NCBI RefSeq assembly: GCF_014200725.1
Contig: NZ_JACHCL010000001.1
Location: 496,001-560,000 of the forward strand
Direction of reading: 5' to 3'
Source of the DNA: Janthinobacterium silvisoli
GTDB taxonomy: Bacteria; Pseudomonadota; Gammaproteobacteria; Burkholderiales; Burkholderiaceae_D
DNA length: 64,000 nucleotides
Every line of letters begins with the position of its first letter. Position 1 is the first letter of the stretch. Below, one piece after another: positions 33,551-41,711 of the stretch. Below the pieces are notes generated by a model. That model saw only the letters and a program-made list of their open reading frames with translations. It ran no database searches and had not been told where the DNA came from. The translations under genes were made by a program, and so were the position numbers.

Positions 33551-34081
33551 TCACGCCGAGTTGCAGTTGCAAAAACGCTTGCGCTTGGGGTCGCCGGTAA
33601 CGATGCCGGCAGGGTCGAGCTGTTTCCAGCAGAAAACAGTTTCCACACCATATGGCGAGCGCACACTGCCTGCCTCGACATAACCTTGCTTGACGAAAAA
33701 AGCTTCGCTGCTGGCCGTGCTATGCAATTGCAAAGCCTTGATACCCCATTCGCGCGCCTGCACTTCCATGCGTTCGACCAGCGCCTTGCCGGCGCCCTGG
33801 CCTTGCACTTCCGGCAGCAGATAGCACAGGGCCAGCTTGCCAGCGCGCGTCAGCAGGCCGACGCCGACGACGGCGCCCGCATCGACGGCGACCAGCGAAA
33901 AATTGGTGGGCGATGCAAACCAGCATGCCACCATCTGCGGTGTTTTATTGCCCAGCCAGGCTTCAAGAATGGCTGGATCGTTCCGATGATCGAGGCTGCA
34001 GCATTCGACGATAGAGCGCCGTAATACACTGCACGCTTCGAAAGCGTCGGTTGACGTTGCAATACGAATTTCAAGACTCAT
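33551..34081 (-). CDS. GNAT-family N-acetyltransferase
   Basis: The 176-residue product has the GNAT fold order, including the acetyl-CoA loop PEVQGQGAGKALVERME (R/Q-x-x-G-x-G/A form). The ending GIKALQLHSTASSEAFFVKQGYVEAG is typical of the C-terminal half. The last residues (KRKRFCNCNSA) form a basic, Cys-bearing tail. Substrate unknown. It is convergent with yafJ, 22 bases apart. Confidence 0.85.
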   Translation of the reverse strand: MSLEIRIATSTDAFEACSVLRRSIVECCSLDHRNDPAILEAWLGNKTPQMVACWFASPTNFSLVAVDAGAVVGVGLLTRAGKLALCYLLPEVQGQGAGKALVERMEVQAREWGIKALQLHSTASSEAFFVKQGYVEAGSVRSPYGVETVFCWKQLDPAGIVTGDPKRKRFCNCNSA

Positions 34082-34403
34082 GTACGCTCACAAAATATTC
34101 CGGTTGCCGATGCAGGCGGGTTGCCCCTGTATCGCGCGATTCCGACTATACACCAAGCGGCGCTTTCGGGTTTCTTCACGCCGTGCCGCAAGGCGCTTTC
34201 ACCTGTCATTATGCCTATGCATGCCACTGCGTGCCATTGCAGGCTAAGCCCTGGGAAGCGCCTTGCCCACGAATGTTTACAAAAATCGATATCTGTTTTT
34301 TAGCGAAAACTGGATTGTGATCTAAGCATATTACGAAAAATTCGTTTCTTTTTCGGCCAGAATTTTAGACTATGTCTGTCTGTTTTCACAACAAGAGTTG
34401 AAT
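34082..34403. promoter_or_regulatory. Intergenic region upstream of the sulfate-binding protein gene
   Basis: No gene is supported here. The last 120 bases are AT-rich, in contrast with the flanks, and contain a perfect short palindrome ACGAA-AAA-TTCGT at 34333-34345, about 60 bases before the start codon. It could be an operator for a sulfur regulator, but the sequence does not name the protein. The left half would carry the promoter of the GNAT gene; a TATAGT hexamer (34146-34151 on the reverse strand) is a candidate -10. Confidence 0.35.
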
Positions 34404-35435
34404 ATGTCCAAACAAAACGCACTCTCGAGCCGTACCCGCCGCTGGTTTCTCGCCAGCACCCTGGCCCTGGGCGCAGCCGCCAGCCTGCCTTTGACGGCCA
34501 GCGCCGCCGAGCCGGTGGTCTTGCTGAACGTCTCTTACGATGTCATGCGCGAATTGTTCAAGGATATCAACCCTGCCTTTGCTGCCGACTGGAAAGCAAA
34601 AACTGGCGAAACCGTAACCATCAAACAATCGCACGGCGGCTCCAGCAAACAGGCGCGTTCCGTCGCCGATGGCCTGGAAGCCTCGGTCGTGACGATGAAT
34701 CAGGCCAATGACATCGACCTGCTGGTCGACCGCGGTCTGGTGGCGCCAGACTGGGCCAAGAAATTTCCGAATAACGCAGCGCCCTTCTATTCAACCATGG
34801 TGTACCTGGTGCGCAAGGGCAATCCGAAACAGATCAAGGACTGGGACGACCTGGCCAAGCCCGGCATCAAGGTGATCGTGCCGAATCCTAAGACCTCCGG
34901 CAACGGCCGCTACACCTATCTGGCGGCCTGGGGTTATGCCATCAAAAAAGGCGGCACCGAAGCGCAGGCGCGCGACCTGGTGACGCGTCTGTTCAAGAAC
35001 GTGCCGGTGCTCGATGGCGGCGGCCGCGGCGCCACCACCACTTTCACGCAGCGTGAAATCGGCGACGTGCTGGTGACGTTTGAAAACGAAGTGCAACTGG
35101 TGCGCAAGGAATTTGGCGACAACTTCGAAGTGGTCTACCCGAGCATCTCCATCCTGGCCGAATCGCCGGTGGCCGTGGTCGACAAGGTGGTCGACCGCCA
35201 GGGCATCCGCAAGGAAGCCACCGCCTACCTGCAATACCTGTACTCGGAACCAGGCCAGGAAATCGCCGCCAAACACTTCCTGCGCCCCCGTTCGGCCGCA
35301 GTGACCAAGAAATACGCAGCCAGCTTCAAGCCGATCAGCCTGTTCACGGTCGACGAAGTTTTCGGTGGCTGGAAACAGGCGCAAAAGAAACACTTTGATG
35401 ACGGCGGCGAGTTCGACAAGATTTATCAGAAATAA
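34404..35435 (+). CDS. sbp: Periplasmic sulfate-binding protein
   Basis: This protein captures sulfate (or thiosulfate) for the CysTWA ABC importer. The roughly 343-residue product has a signal peptide ending near SAAEP; its RRWFLA start also fits a twin-arginine signal. Typical family segments follow: LLNVSYDVMRELFKDINPAF, QSHGGSSKQARSVADGLEA, VVTMNQANDIDLL, PNPKTSGNGRYTYLAAWGYA and FENEV. No cysTWA genes are next to it. The ATG at 34404 is preferred to the TTG six bases earlier. Confidence 0.93.
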   Translation: MSKQNALSSRTRRWFLASTLALGAAASLPLTASAAEPVVLLNVSYDVMRELFKDINPAFAADWKAKTGETVTIKQSHGGSSKQARSVADGLEASVVTMNQANDIDLLVDRGLVAPDWAKKFPNNAAPFYSTMVYLVRKGNPKQIKDWDDLAKPGIKVIVPNPKTSGNGRYTYLAAWGYAIKKGGTEAQARDLVTRLFKNVPVLDGGGRGATTTFTQREIGDVLVTFENEVQLVRKEFGDNFEVVYPSISILAESPVAVVDKVVDRQGIRKEATAYLQYLYSEPGQEIAAKHFLRPRSAAVTKKYAASFKPISLFTVDEVFGGWKQAQKKHFDDGGEFDKIYQK

Positions 35436-35457
35436 TCGTCTGCATCGCAATCCAACG

Positions 35458-35481
35458 AACCGGGGCCTGCCCCGGTTTTTT
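35458..35481 (+). terminator. Intrinsic terminator after sbp
   Basis: AACCGGGGC and GCCCCGGTT form a perfect nine-base-pair stem around a CT loop, followed directly by a T run. It lies 22 bases after the stop codon and should end the sbp transcript. Confidence 0.9.
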
Positions 35482-35613
35482 CATGCCCGCCTGAGCCAGA
35501 TCGAATACGCTGCGCATAACCATATGCGCATCGATTCGTAGTCAAAAACATGTCTGGACCGTACTCTGGCCATATCGCGCCACACGGCGTATTACCAGCA
35601 CAAAGGACGCACC

Positions 35614-35832
35614 ATGGCTATCTCGGAAGTGAATGTACGCAACCAGTTTCGCGGCAAGATCAAGGAAATCATCTTCGGGCCGGTGGTCTCGGAAGTGGAC
35701 GTGGAAACGCCGCACGGCATCGTCACCTCCGTGATCACCTCGCGCTCGATCAAGGACCTGGACTTGAAGGTGGGCAGCGAAGTGATCGCCCTGGTGAAAT
35801 CGACGGAAGTGTCGATTGCCAAGATCCAGTAA
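35614..35832 (+). CDS. Single Mop/TOBE-domain molybdate-binding protein
   Basis: The 72-residue product is one TOBE/Mop domain (VRNQFRGKIKEIIFGPVVSEVDVETPHGIVTSVITSRSIKDLDLKVGSEVIALVKSTEVSIAK). Such molbindin-type proteins assemble as hexamers and store molybdate or tungstate in the cytoplasm. An AAAGGA site precedes the ATG. It lies between two terminators and so forms its own transcript. Confidence 0.88.
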   Translation: MAISEVNVRNQFRGKIKEIIFGPVVSEVDVETPHGIVTSVITSRSIKDLDLKVGSEVIALVKSTEVSIAKIQ

Positions 35833-35854
35833 TTATTTTTGCACTGCAACTGAC

Positions 35855-35882
35855 AACGCCCCGCCATGTGCGGGGCGTTTGC
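35855..35882 (+). terminator. Hairpin terminator between the Mop gene and the LytTR regulator
   Basis: AACGCCCCGC (35855-35864) and GCGGGGCGTT (35870-35879) form a perfect ten-base-pair stem around CATGT. The downstream T-run is short. Lying between two converging genes, it may stop transcription from both sides. Confidence 0.75.
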
Positions 35883-35891
35883 ATTTCTGGA

Positions 35892-36641
35892 TTACTCGCG
35901 GAACAGATGGGTAAAGGTGCGGCTGACGGGCAGCTTTTCCGCGCTGCCGCGCACCAGCACCTGCATGCGCTCGGCATCGATGCGCTCGGCCGCTTCGATG
36001 GCTTTCACGTTGACCATGGTGCCGCGGTGGATTTGCCAGAACTGTTCCGGGTCCAGGCCGCCCAGCAAATCCTTAAGCGGCGTGCGAACCAGCGCTTCGG
36101 AACCGGCCAGCACTACGCGCGTGTATTTGGTATCGGCCTGGAAAAACAGCACATCGTTGATATCGATCAAACGTATCTGCTTGCCCACGCTGGCCTTGAG
36201 CCACTTCATCTTTTCGCGCGGCGGCGCCGGCAGTGCAGCCCGCAAGGAATGCAGCAAGTGGGCCATGTCGGCCGGCGCCGCGCCCAGCTTGTCGCGCAGG
36301 CGGGCCAAGGCACGTTGCAAGCGCTCGGCCTGCACCGGCTTCAACAGATAATCCACCGCGCCGGCATCAAAGGCGTCGACCGCATACTGGTCGTAGGCCG
36401 TGACGAACACCACGTGCGCCCGCTTGCCGATACGCTCAGCCACTTCCAGGCCGGACAGGCCCGGCATGCGGATGTCGAGAAACACCACCTCCGGCTCATG
36501 CTCCAGAAAACCGTCCCAGGCGTCATTGCCATTTTCCGCCACCAGCATGACCTGCGCCTCGGGCCAGCATAGTTCGAGCATGGTGAGCAGGCGCTCGCGC
36601 ATCAGCGGCTCGTCTTCAGCGATCATAACCGTGGTTTTCAT
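35892..36641 (-). CDS. LytTR-family response regulator
   Basis: The 249-residue product has an N-terminal receiver domain (acidic pocket EDE near residues 9-11, phosphoacceptor Asp in VVFLDIRMPG near residue 56, Thr in FVTAYD and Lys in YLLKPV). A C-terminal LytTR DNA-binding domain (DVLFFQADTKYTRVV, FWQIHRGTMVNVKAIEAAERI) follows. It begins in an ATGA-type overlap with the sensor gene, so the two are a co-translated pair. Target unknown. Confidence 0.92.
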   Translation of the reverse strand: MKTTVMIAEDEPLMRERLLTMLELCWPEAQVMLVAENGNDAWDGFLEHEPEVVFLDIRMPGLSGLEVAERIGKRAHVVFVTAYDQYAVDAFDAGAVDYLLKPVQAERLQRALARLRDKLGAAPADMAHLLHSLRAALPAPPREKMKWLKASVGKQIRLIDINDVLFFQADTKYTRVVLAGSEALVRTPLKDLLGGLDPEQFWQIHRGTMVNVKAIEAAERIDAERMQVLVRGSAEKLPVSRTFTHLFRE

Positions 36642-37894
36642 GCAGTCTCTTCTGCCATTGTTTTATAGGACAGTAAAATATCGGCAATCACGCCGCTCTC
36701 TTCGCCATTGCGTACCTCCAGGCTGCCGGCGCGGCCACCGCCGTGCTGCGCCGCCAGTTGCAGCCGGCTACGGATATTGTCCAGGCCCAGGCCTCCACCA
36801 CTGGCCGTTGTTGCATGTTCGACCAAGCCCATGCCCGTATCGCGCACACGCAAGCGCAGCATGCTGCCAACCAGCTGGGCCGAGACATGAATATCACCGC
36901 CGCGCAGTGCCGGTTCGATACCATGCTTGATGGCGTTTTCGGCCAGGGTCAGCACGATCATGCTGGGGATCAGAGTGTCAGCCAGCTCAGCCGGCAAGTC
37001 CAGTTGAAAGCGCAGGCGCTGCCCCATGCGCGCCTGCATCACACGCAAATACGCTGCCACCATATCGAATTCGCCTTGCAGCGGCACTTGCTCGCTGCGC
37101 ATCTTGTCCAGGCTGGTTCGTAAAAAGGCGATCAGGTCAGCCGTCAGCGCGGCGGCTTTCGGCGCGCCCTGCTCGGCCAGCTGCTGCACGGCGCCCAGGG
37201 TGTTGAACAGGAAATGTGGTTCGATTTGCGCCCGCAGCAAACGCAGTTGCGACTCACTGAGCTCGCGGGCCATGCGCTCGCGCTCGGCATCGCGCTCCAG
37301 TTTCAGGGTCAGCGCTTCATATTCGCGGTTGCGCCAGATGGCCACGATGGACATCGGCACCAGATACACCAGGCCTGCTGTCAGCGCGGCAATAGCGCCG
37401 ATGCGGCCGCCACTGAGCAGCCCGGCGCTGAAAGAACCACCCTCAATCAATACCGTGCGCATGATGCCAAGCGCCATCCCTGTCGCAGCAGGAGATAGAA
37501 GAAATAAGGCAAGCACCTTGAATTTCTTGTGCGCCAGCTTGCGGTAGTTGAACCAGACACCGAGTATGCTCCATGCAATTGCCAAGCCCGCAAGATTACT
37601 CACCGTCAATGCCGCAACCAAGCGCAATTTATCCGGAAACAGGCTGTGTAGTATGAGGCCGATGATGCTGCACAGCACAATCAATTTGAGTATGACCCAA
37701 TAGAAGGTAATGCCACGGTACTTCTGCACAAACGCATGCATCTGCTGGCGCTCGATCGGTGTCAGACCGGCCAGCCGCGTAAAGGAGCGGCGCCGGAGGG
37801 TACCTGCCACCTGCGCTGCCGTTTCCGGATGCGCGAGCACCCGCAAGGTTTCATCCTCGAAATCGCTATACCACTTGCTAAATTGTTTCCACAT
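36638..37894 (-). CDS. LytS-type sensor histidine kinase
   Basis: The 418-residue product has a soluble N-terminal part, about four to five hydrophobic segments (near residues 65-185), a coiled segment and a HisKA-type domain of the LytS class with QIEPHFLFNTL. An HATPase region follows (LAENAIKHGIEPAL, DTGMGL, GGGLGLDNIRSRL). An AAGGAG site precedes the ATG. Together with the downstream LytTR protein it forms a two-component system; the signal is unknown. Confidence 0.9.
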   Translation of the reverse strand: MWKQFSKWYSDFEDETLRVLAHPETAAQVAGTLRRRSFTRLAGLTPIERQQMHAFVQKYRGITFYWVILKLIVLCSIIGLILHSLFPDKLRLVAALTVSNLAGLAIAWSILGVWFNYRKLAHKKFKVLALFLLSPAATGMALGIMRTVLIEGGSFSAGLLSGGRIGAIAALTAGLVYLVPMSIVAIWRNREYEALTLKLERDAERERMARELSESQLRLLRAQIEPHFLFNTLGAVQQLAEQGAPKAAALTADLIAFLRTSLDKMRSEQVPLQGEFDMVAAYLRVMQARMGQRLRFQLDLPAELADTLIPSMIVLTLAENAIKHGIEPALRGGDIHVSAQLVGSMLRLRVRDTGMGLVEHATTASGGGLGLDNIRSRLQLAAQHGGGRAGSLEVRNGEESGVIADILLSYKTMAEETA

Positions 37895-38320
37895 GCTGCG
37901 TTCTCCTTATGATGTCAGTCAGGCATGAACGCAGTCTAGGGCGAGGCGCGCCCTTGGCACAGGCGCAGGCGACGAAATACGACTTTGCCGGCATCAGCTA
38001 CGATCTTCGCCGCCATCCGCTAAATTACATGGCAAGATTGCTGGAATATTACGAAGTTTCCATAACGAAATCAATAAATTCAAAACAATTTTCACTCAGG
38101 CAATAGTTACGCGTCCAGTCAATATTTATTTCACGATTCGCCGTCCAAAGCGGCCCGCAGCGCCCCTGTAGCGTAGACATCGGCTAATCTTTAATGGTAT
38201 CGTCTACGCTTGGCAACTATTGCCCCGAAGACATATGCTGCGCTGCGGCAGGCGTATGTCGCGGTATTGTGCGCAGCGCCCCTGGTGGCGCCCCAAAACT
38301 GCTTTTCCAAATACGATCCC
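37895..38320. promoter_or_regulatory. Intergenic region between lytS and the PBP7-like gene
   Basis: No gene is supported; the frames present are short and lack ribosome binding sites. The only structure I see is a perfect nine-base inverted repeat, listed separately. The central part (about 38030-38110) is AT-rich and may carry the promoter for the downstream peptidase. Confidence 0.4.
38170..38210. repeat. Inverted repeat upstream of the PBP7-like gene
   Basis: AGCGTAGAC at 38170-38178 is perfectly complementary to GTCTACGCT at 38202-38210, with 23 bases between, ending 110 bases before the start codon. It may be an operator pair or an mRNA leader hairpin. Confidence 0.45.
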
Positions 38321-39193
38321 ATGCTCAAAAAAATTATCGCCACGGTGCTGATGACGCTATCCACAGCGGCCATCGCCGTGCCTTTCGGTTCCCAGTCCGT
38401 ACTGGTGGTCGAAGATGGCACGGGTAAAGTCTTACTTGAAAAAAACGCCAACATGGTTGTGCCGATCGCCTCGCTGACCAAGCTGATGACAGCGATGGTC
38501 GTGCTCGATTCCAAGCCGAACATGAAGGAAGAAATCAGCATCGACCGGGAGGATGTCGATATGCTGAAACACAGTACCTCGCGCGTCCCCGTGGGCGCCA
38601 CGCTGAGCCGCCACGACGTGCTGCAACTGGCGCTGATGTCGTCCGATAACCGCGCCGCCGCAGCACTGGCGCGCAACTATCCGGGTGGCCTGACGGCGTT
38701 TTCCGTGGCAGTGAACGCCAAGATCAAGGCGCTGGGCATGCAACAGACCGTGATGGAAGAGCCAACCGGCTTGTCCCCAAACAACCAGTCGACGGCGTCG
38801 GACCTGGTCAAGATGGCGGTGGCCGCTTCGCACTACCCGGACATCAGCCGCATCACCACCGATCAGAAAGACGTGATCCAGATCAAGGGCCGCGATGTGG
38901 AATACCACAACACCAACCGCCTGGTAGGCGCCAAGGGCTGGGATATCGGCCTGTCGAAAACCGGTTTTACGAATGAAGCGGGCCGCTGCCTGATCATGCG
39001 CTTGAAATCGGCCGGCAAGTTCGCCACCATGATCCTGCTCAACGCGCGCGCCAATTCCGTGCGCTCGATGGACGCCGTCAACGTGCGCCGCATGCTGGCG
39101 ATCGAAAACGGCGAAGCGGAACCGAAGGTGATGCGCGCTTCGGCCACCCGTCATAAAAAAGCCAAAGTACATAAACGCCGCCACGCACAGTAA
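38321..39193 (+). CDS. pbpG: D-alanyl-D-alanine endopeptidase (PBP7/PbpG-like)
   Basis: Low-molecular-mass penicillin-binding protein that trims peptidoglycan cross-links in the periplasm. The 290-residue product has a signal peptide (residues 1-19), the active-site SLTK at 51-54, SDN at 108-110 and KTG at 213-215, all correctly spaced. A basic tail (ATRHKKAKVHKRRHAQ) ends it. The ATG at 38321 gives a proper signal peptide; the frame is open to 38210 but the extra 37 residues look unlike a signal. Family S11, PbpG type, by overall pattern. Confidence 0.9.
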   Translation: MLKKIIATVLMTLSTAAIAVPFGSQSVLVVEDGTGKVLLEKNANMVVPIASLTKLMTAMVVLDSKPNMKEEISIDREDVDMLKHSTSRVPVGATLSRHDVLQLALMSSDNRAAAALARNYPGGLTAFSVAVNAKIKALGMQQTVMEEPTGLSPNNQSTASDLVKMAVAASHYPDISRITTDQKDVIQIKGRDVEYHNTNRLVGAKGWDIGLSKTGFTNEAGRCLIMRLKSAGKFATMILLNARANSVRSMDAVNVRRMLAIENGEAEPKVMRASATRHKKAKVHKRRHAQ

Positions 39194-39213
39194 TCTTTAA
39201 GTAGCATCAAAAA

Positions 39214-39281
39214 TGGGGTCAGACCCGCCGGGGAAGTGCCTCCCAATGGGAGGCACTTCGATCGTGGAGCGACTGACCCCA
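39214..39281. repeat. Nested palindromic (REP-like) element
   Basis: Outer arms TGGGGTCAG (39214-39222) and CTGACCCCA (39273-39281) enclose an inner perfect hairpin, GAAGTGCCTCCC (39233-39244) and GGGAGGCACTTC (39248-39259) with an AAT loop. From memory, similar GGGGTCAG-bounded palindromes recur in Oxalobacteraceae genomes near REP-associated transposases; that is not checked here. No transposase gene lies in this window. It separates pbpG and the convergent DMT gene and could also end transcription. Confidence 0.65.
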
Positions 39282-39284
39282 GCT

Positions 39285-40217
39285 TTACATTACCTTCCGG
39301 TTCGTCAGCACCACCCCCGCTATCGTCACCGCCCCACCCACCAGCATCGATACCAGTACCGGTTCGCCCAGCAAGGCTGCCGCCAGCAAGATCCCGAACA
39401 CGGGCACCAGGTTGTTGAATACTGCCGTGCGCGACGGCCCCAGCGCTTTTACCCCTTCGTAGTACCAGACAAAACCGATCACCGTGCCGAACAGCCCCAT
39501 GTAGGCGATGGAGGCCCACACTTGCCAGCCGAAGCTGCGCCATGGCACGGTGGGAAATTCAAACGCCGCGCCCACCAGCAAGAAAGCCAGGCCCCACATG
39601 GCAGCGTAGGTAGTGGCAGCTACAGGCGAGAGCCCCTTCAATGCCACGCGCCCGATCAGGGTGTAGGCGGCCCAGCTGGAAATACCGCAAAACATGAAGA
39701 CTTCACCGGCGCCGATACCGCCACCCGTGCCATGCAGCAAGCCGGCCAGGTCGCCATGCGTGATCACGATGGCCGTGCCGCAGAACGCCAGCACGATGCC
39801 CAGCCATTTGATGGAACCCAGGCGCTCGCGCAGCAGTACTGCCGAAGCCAGCGCCGTGACGATGGGATTGAGGGCCACGAACAGCGCCGTGCGGCCGGCC
39901 GGCATGCGCGCCAGGGCGGCCAGGAAAAACAGGTTGTACAGGAAGAAACCCGTCAAGCCGAGCGCCGCCGTCGTCAACACTTGCTTGCGGTCCAGGCGCG
40001 GCAAGCCGCCTTCGAATTTCCAGGCCAGCAGCAACAGCAATACCACGGCCACGCTGAAGCGTCCGCTGGCGGCGGTCATCGGCGGCATTTGCTGCGCCAG
40101 CACGCGGCCGGCAATAAAAGTACCGCCCCAGAACAGGGCAACGAAAATCAGTTTGATATATACCAGCGATGCTGGCGCGGCGGAAAGTGTAGCCGGTGTT
40201 ACGGTGCTGGAACGCAT
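39285..40217 (-). CDS. EamA/DMT-family transporter
   Basis: The 310-residue product has ten hydrophobic segments arranged as two EamA repeats (FWGGTFIAGRVLAQQMPPMTAA near the start; AWAAYTLIGRVALKG and AAMWGLAFLLVG in the second half). Such proteins export amino acids or other metabolites through the inner membrane. The ATG at 40217 follows AGGA. It is divergent from a LysR gene that probably controls it. Confidence 0.9.
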   Translation of the reverse strand: MRSSTVTPATLSAAPASLVYIKLIFVALFWGGTFIAGRVLAQQMPPMTAASGRFSVAVVLLLLLAWKFEGGLPRLDRKQVLTTAALGLTGFFLYNLFFLAALARMPAGRTALFVALNPIVTALASAVLLRERLGSIKWLGIVLAFCGTAIVITHGDLAGLLHGTGGGIGAGEVFMFCGISSWAAYTLIGRVALKGLSPVAATTYAAMWGLAFLLVGAAFEFPTVPWRSFGWQVWASIAYMGLFGTVIGFVWYYEGVKALGPSRTAVFNNLVPVFGILLAAALLGEPVLVSMLVGGAVTIAGVVLTNRKVM

Positions 40218-40292
40218 AGGTTTTCCTGTGATGCAATCTGTCATGCCGCTTGCGCGGCGGGCTGTCAATCTATATATTAATACTAATATCAA

Positions 40293-40319
40293 CTCATGAA
40301 ATAATGAGTATTTACTCAT
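40293..40319. promoter_or_regulatory. Overlapping ATGAG/CTCAT palindromes between the DMT and LysR genes
   Basis: CTCAT (40293-40297) pairs with ATGAG (40304-40308), and ATGAGT (40304-40309) pairs with ACTCAT (40314-40319) around ATTT. The central arm is shared, so the site holds three alternating half-sites ending 14 bases before the LysR start. This fits a LysR-type operator controlling both divergent genes. Confidence 0.55.
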
Positions 40320-40332
40320 ATACGTAAACACC

Positions 40333-41229
40333 ATGACCTTCACGCAACTGGAAATTTTTACCCTGGTGGCCGAGCTGCACGGTTTCTCGGCCGCCGCCGC
40401 ACGGCTGGGTATCAGCCAGTCGGCCGTCTCGCACGCCTTGAAAGCGCTGGAAAAGGAAATGGGGGTGGACTTGATCGTGCGCCACCAGGCCTCGGCCGAA
40501 CTGACGGAAGTGGGCTGCCAGCTGCTGCTGCGCGCGCGTGAAATCCTGGGCTTGTCCGAAGCGATGCGCCAGGAAGCGGCCGACGTGCTGGGCCAGCACC
40601 AGGGCTCCCTGCGCATCGGCTCCTTCGGCCCGACCGCCTCATTGAATTTGCTGCCGGCCATTCTGAGGGAGTTTCGCCACCGCTATCCGGGTATCGTCCT
40701 GCGCATCGACGAGGGCGGCGACCATGAAGTGCTGCAGTGGATACGCGAGCGCCGCGTCGACGTGGGTTTCGTGGTGCTGCCCGACGAGCGCTACGACACC
40801 GTGCCGCTGGTGGAAGACCAGATGATGGCGCTGGTACCGCGCAGCCATCCGCTGGCGCAACTGCCCGCCATCACCCTGGTCCAGCTATGCGAAGGGCCGT
40901 TCATCATGTCCGAAGCCGGTTGCGCGGTCCTGATCGAGCCGCTGTTTGCCAACGCCGGGCTGCAGCCGCAAGTGCCCTACCATATCAGCCAGATCATCAC
41001 CATCCTCGACATGGTCAACCGCGGCGATGGCCTGTCCATCGTGGCCGAACTGGCCCTGCCCCAGCGCCTGCAGCAGCAGTATCCCGACCTGGTCGCCGTG
41101 CCGCTCGACCCGCCCGTCAGCCGCAAGGTCGGCCTGGCCGTACGCGACCGGCGCCAGAACACGCCCGCCACGAATGCCTTCCTGGAGGTGGCAAGACTGG
41201 TGGCGCCAACCCTGGCGCCTGGGCGCTGA
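40333..41229 (+). CDS. LysR-family transcriptional regulator
   Basis: The 298-residue product starts with a LysR helix-turn-helix (LEIFTLVAELHGFSAAAARLGISQSAVSHALKALEKEMGVDLIVR), and a type-2 periplasmic-binding-like effector domain fills the rest (LRIGSFGPTASLNLLPAILREF and following). It faces the EamA transporter gene across about 115 bases, the usual autogenous arrangement. Confidence 0.92.
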   Translation: MTFTQLEIFTLVAELHGFSAAAARLGISQSAVSHALKALEKEMGVDLIVRHQASAELTEVGCQLLLRAREILGLSEAMRQEAADVLGQHQGSLRIGSFGPTASLNLLPAILREFRHRYPGIVLRIDEGGDHEVLQWIRERRVDVGFVVLPDERYDTVPLVEDQMMALVPRSHPLAQLPAITLVQLCEGPFIMSEAGCAVLIEPLFANAGLQPQVPYHISQIITILDMVNRGDGLSIVAELALPQRLQQQYPDLVAVPLDPPVSRKVGLAVRDRRQNTPATNAFLEVARLVAPTLAPGR

Positions 41230-41237
41230 CAAAGCAG

Positions 41238-41606
41238 CTATAGCGGCCGCGCATCGAAAGCCTCTTGCGCCTGTTCGATGCTGCCGCCATGCGCTGCAGC
41301 CCACGCCACCAGCGCCACGAATGGCTCCTGCAAGGTACGCCCCAGCGGCGTGATCGAATACACCACGGCCACTTGCGAGGTGGGGATGACGCGCCGGTGC
41401 ACCAGTCCATTTCTTTCCAGGCGGCGCAAGGCCTCCGTCAGCGCCTTGTGCGTGATCGGGTCCAGCCGCCGCTTGATCGCGTTGAAGCGCGACGGTTCCG
41501 AGCACAGCACGGTCAAAATCAGTACCGACCACTTGTTGGCAACCTGCTCCAGCACGGGCCGCGTGCTGCTGATTTCAGCGAGATTCATAGCGACATTCGA
41601 AGCCAT
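41238..41606 (-). CDS. HxlR-family transcriptional regulator
   Basis: The 122-residue winged-helix protein has the HxlR pattern VLEQVANKWSVLILTVLCSEPSRFNAIKRRLDPITHKALTEALRRLERNGLVHRR followed by YSITPLGRTLQ. HxlR regulators often sense quinones or reactive electrophiles; without a conserved N-terminal Cys in the usual place I cannot assign a signal. It is divergent from an SDR gene, with a strong inverted repeat between them. Confidence 0.9.
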   Translation of the reverse strand: MASNVAMNLAEISSTRPVLEQVANKWSVLILTVLCSEPSRFNAIKRRLDPITHKALTEALRRLERNGLVHRRVIPTSQVAVVYSITPLGRTLQEPFVALVAWAAAHGGSIEQAQEAFDARPL

Positions 41607-41616
41607 CGCGGTTTCC

Positions 41617-41668
41617 TTTCGTATATCTGATTCATAGTTGGTGCGTAATTGACACCAGATATACGAAA
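41617..41668. promoter_or_regulatory. Perfect 13-bp inverted repeat, likely HxlR operator
   Basis: TTTCGTATATCTG (41617-41629) and CAGATATACGAAA (41656-41668) are exact reverse complements separated by 26 bases. Each arm has a TCGTATAT/ATATACGA core resembling reported HxlR-type sites. The repeat starts 10 bases upstream of the hxlR start codon and ends 44 bases before the SDR start, so it should control both. Confidence 0.75.
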
Positions 41669-41684
41669 TGTATCATGAACCATT

Positions 41685-41694
41685 CCCCCCCCCC
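41685..41694 (+). repeat. Homopolymeric C10 tract before the SDR gene
   Basis: Ten consecutive C residues lie in the 5' leader, between the operator-like repeat and the AAGGA ribosome binding site of the SDR gene. Long homopolymers are prone to length change and could alter promoter or leader spacing. Confidence 0.6.
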
Positions 41695-41711
41695 ACACCA
41701 AGGAATGCGCC

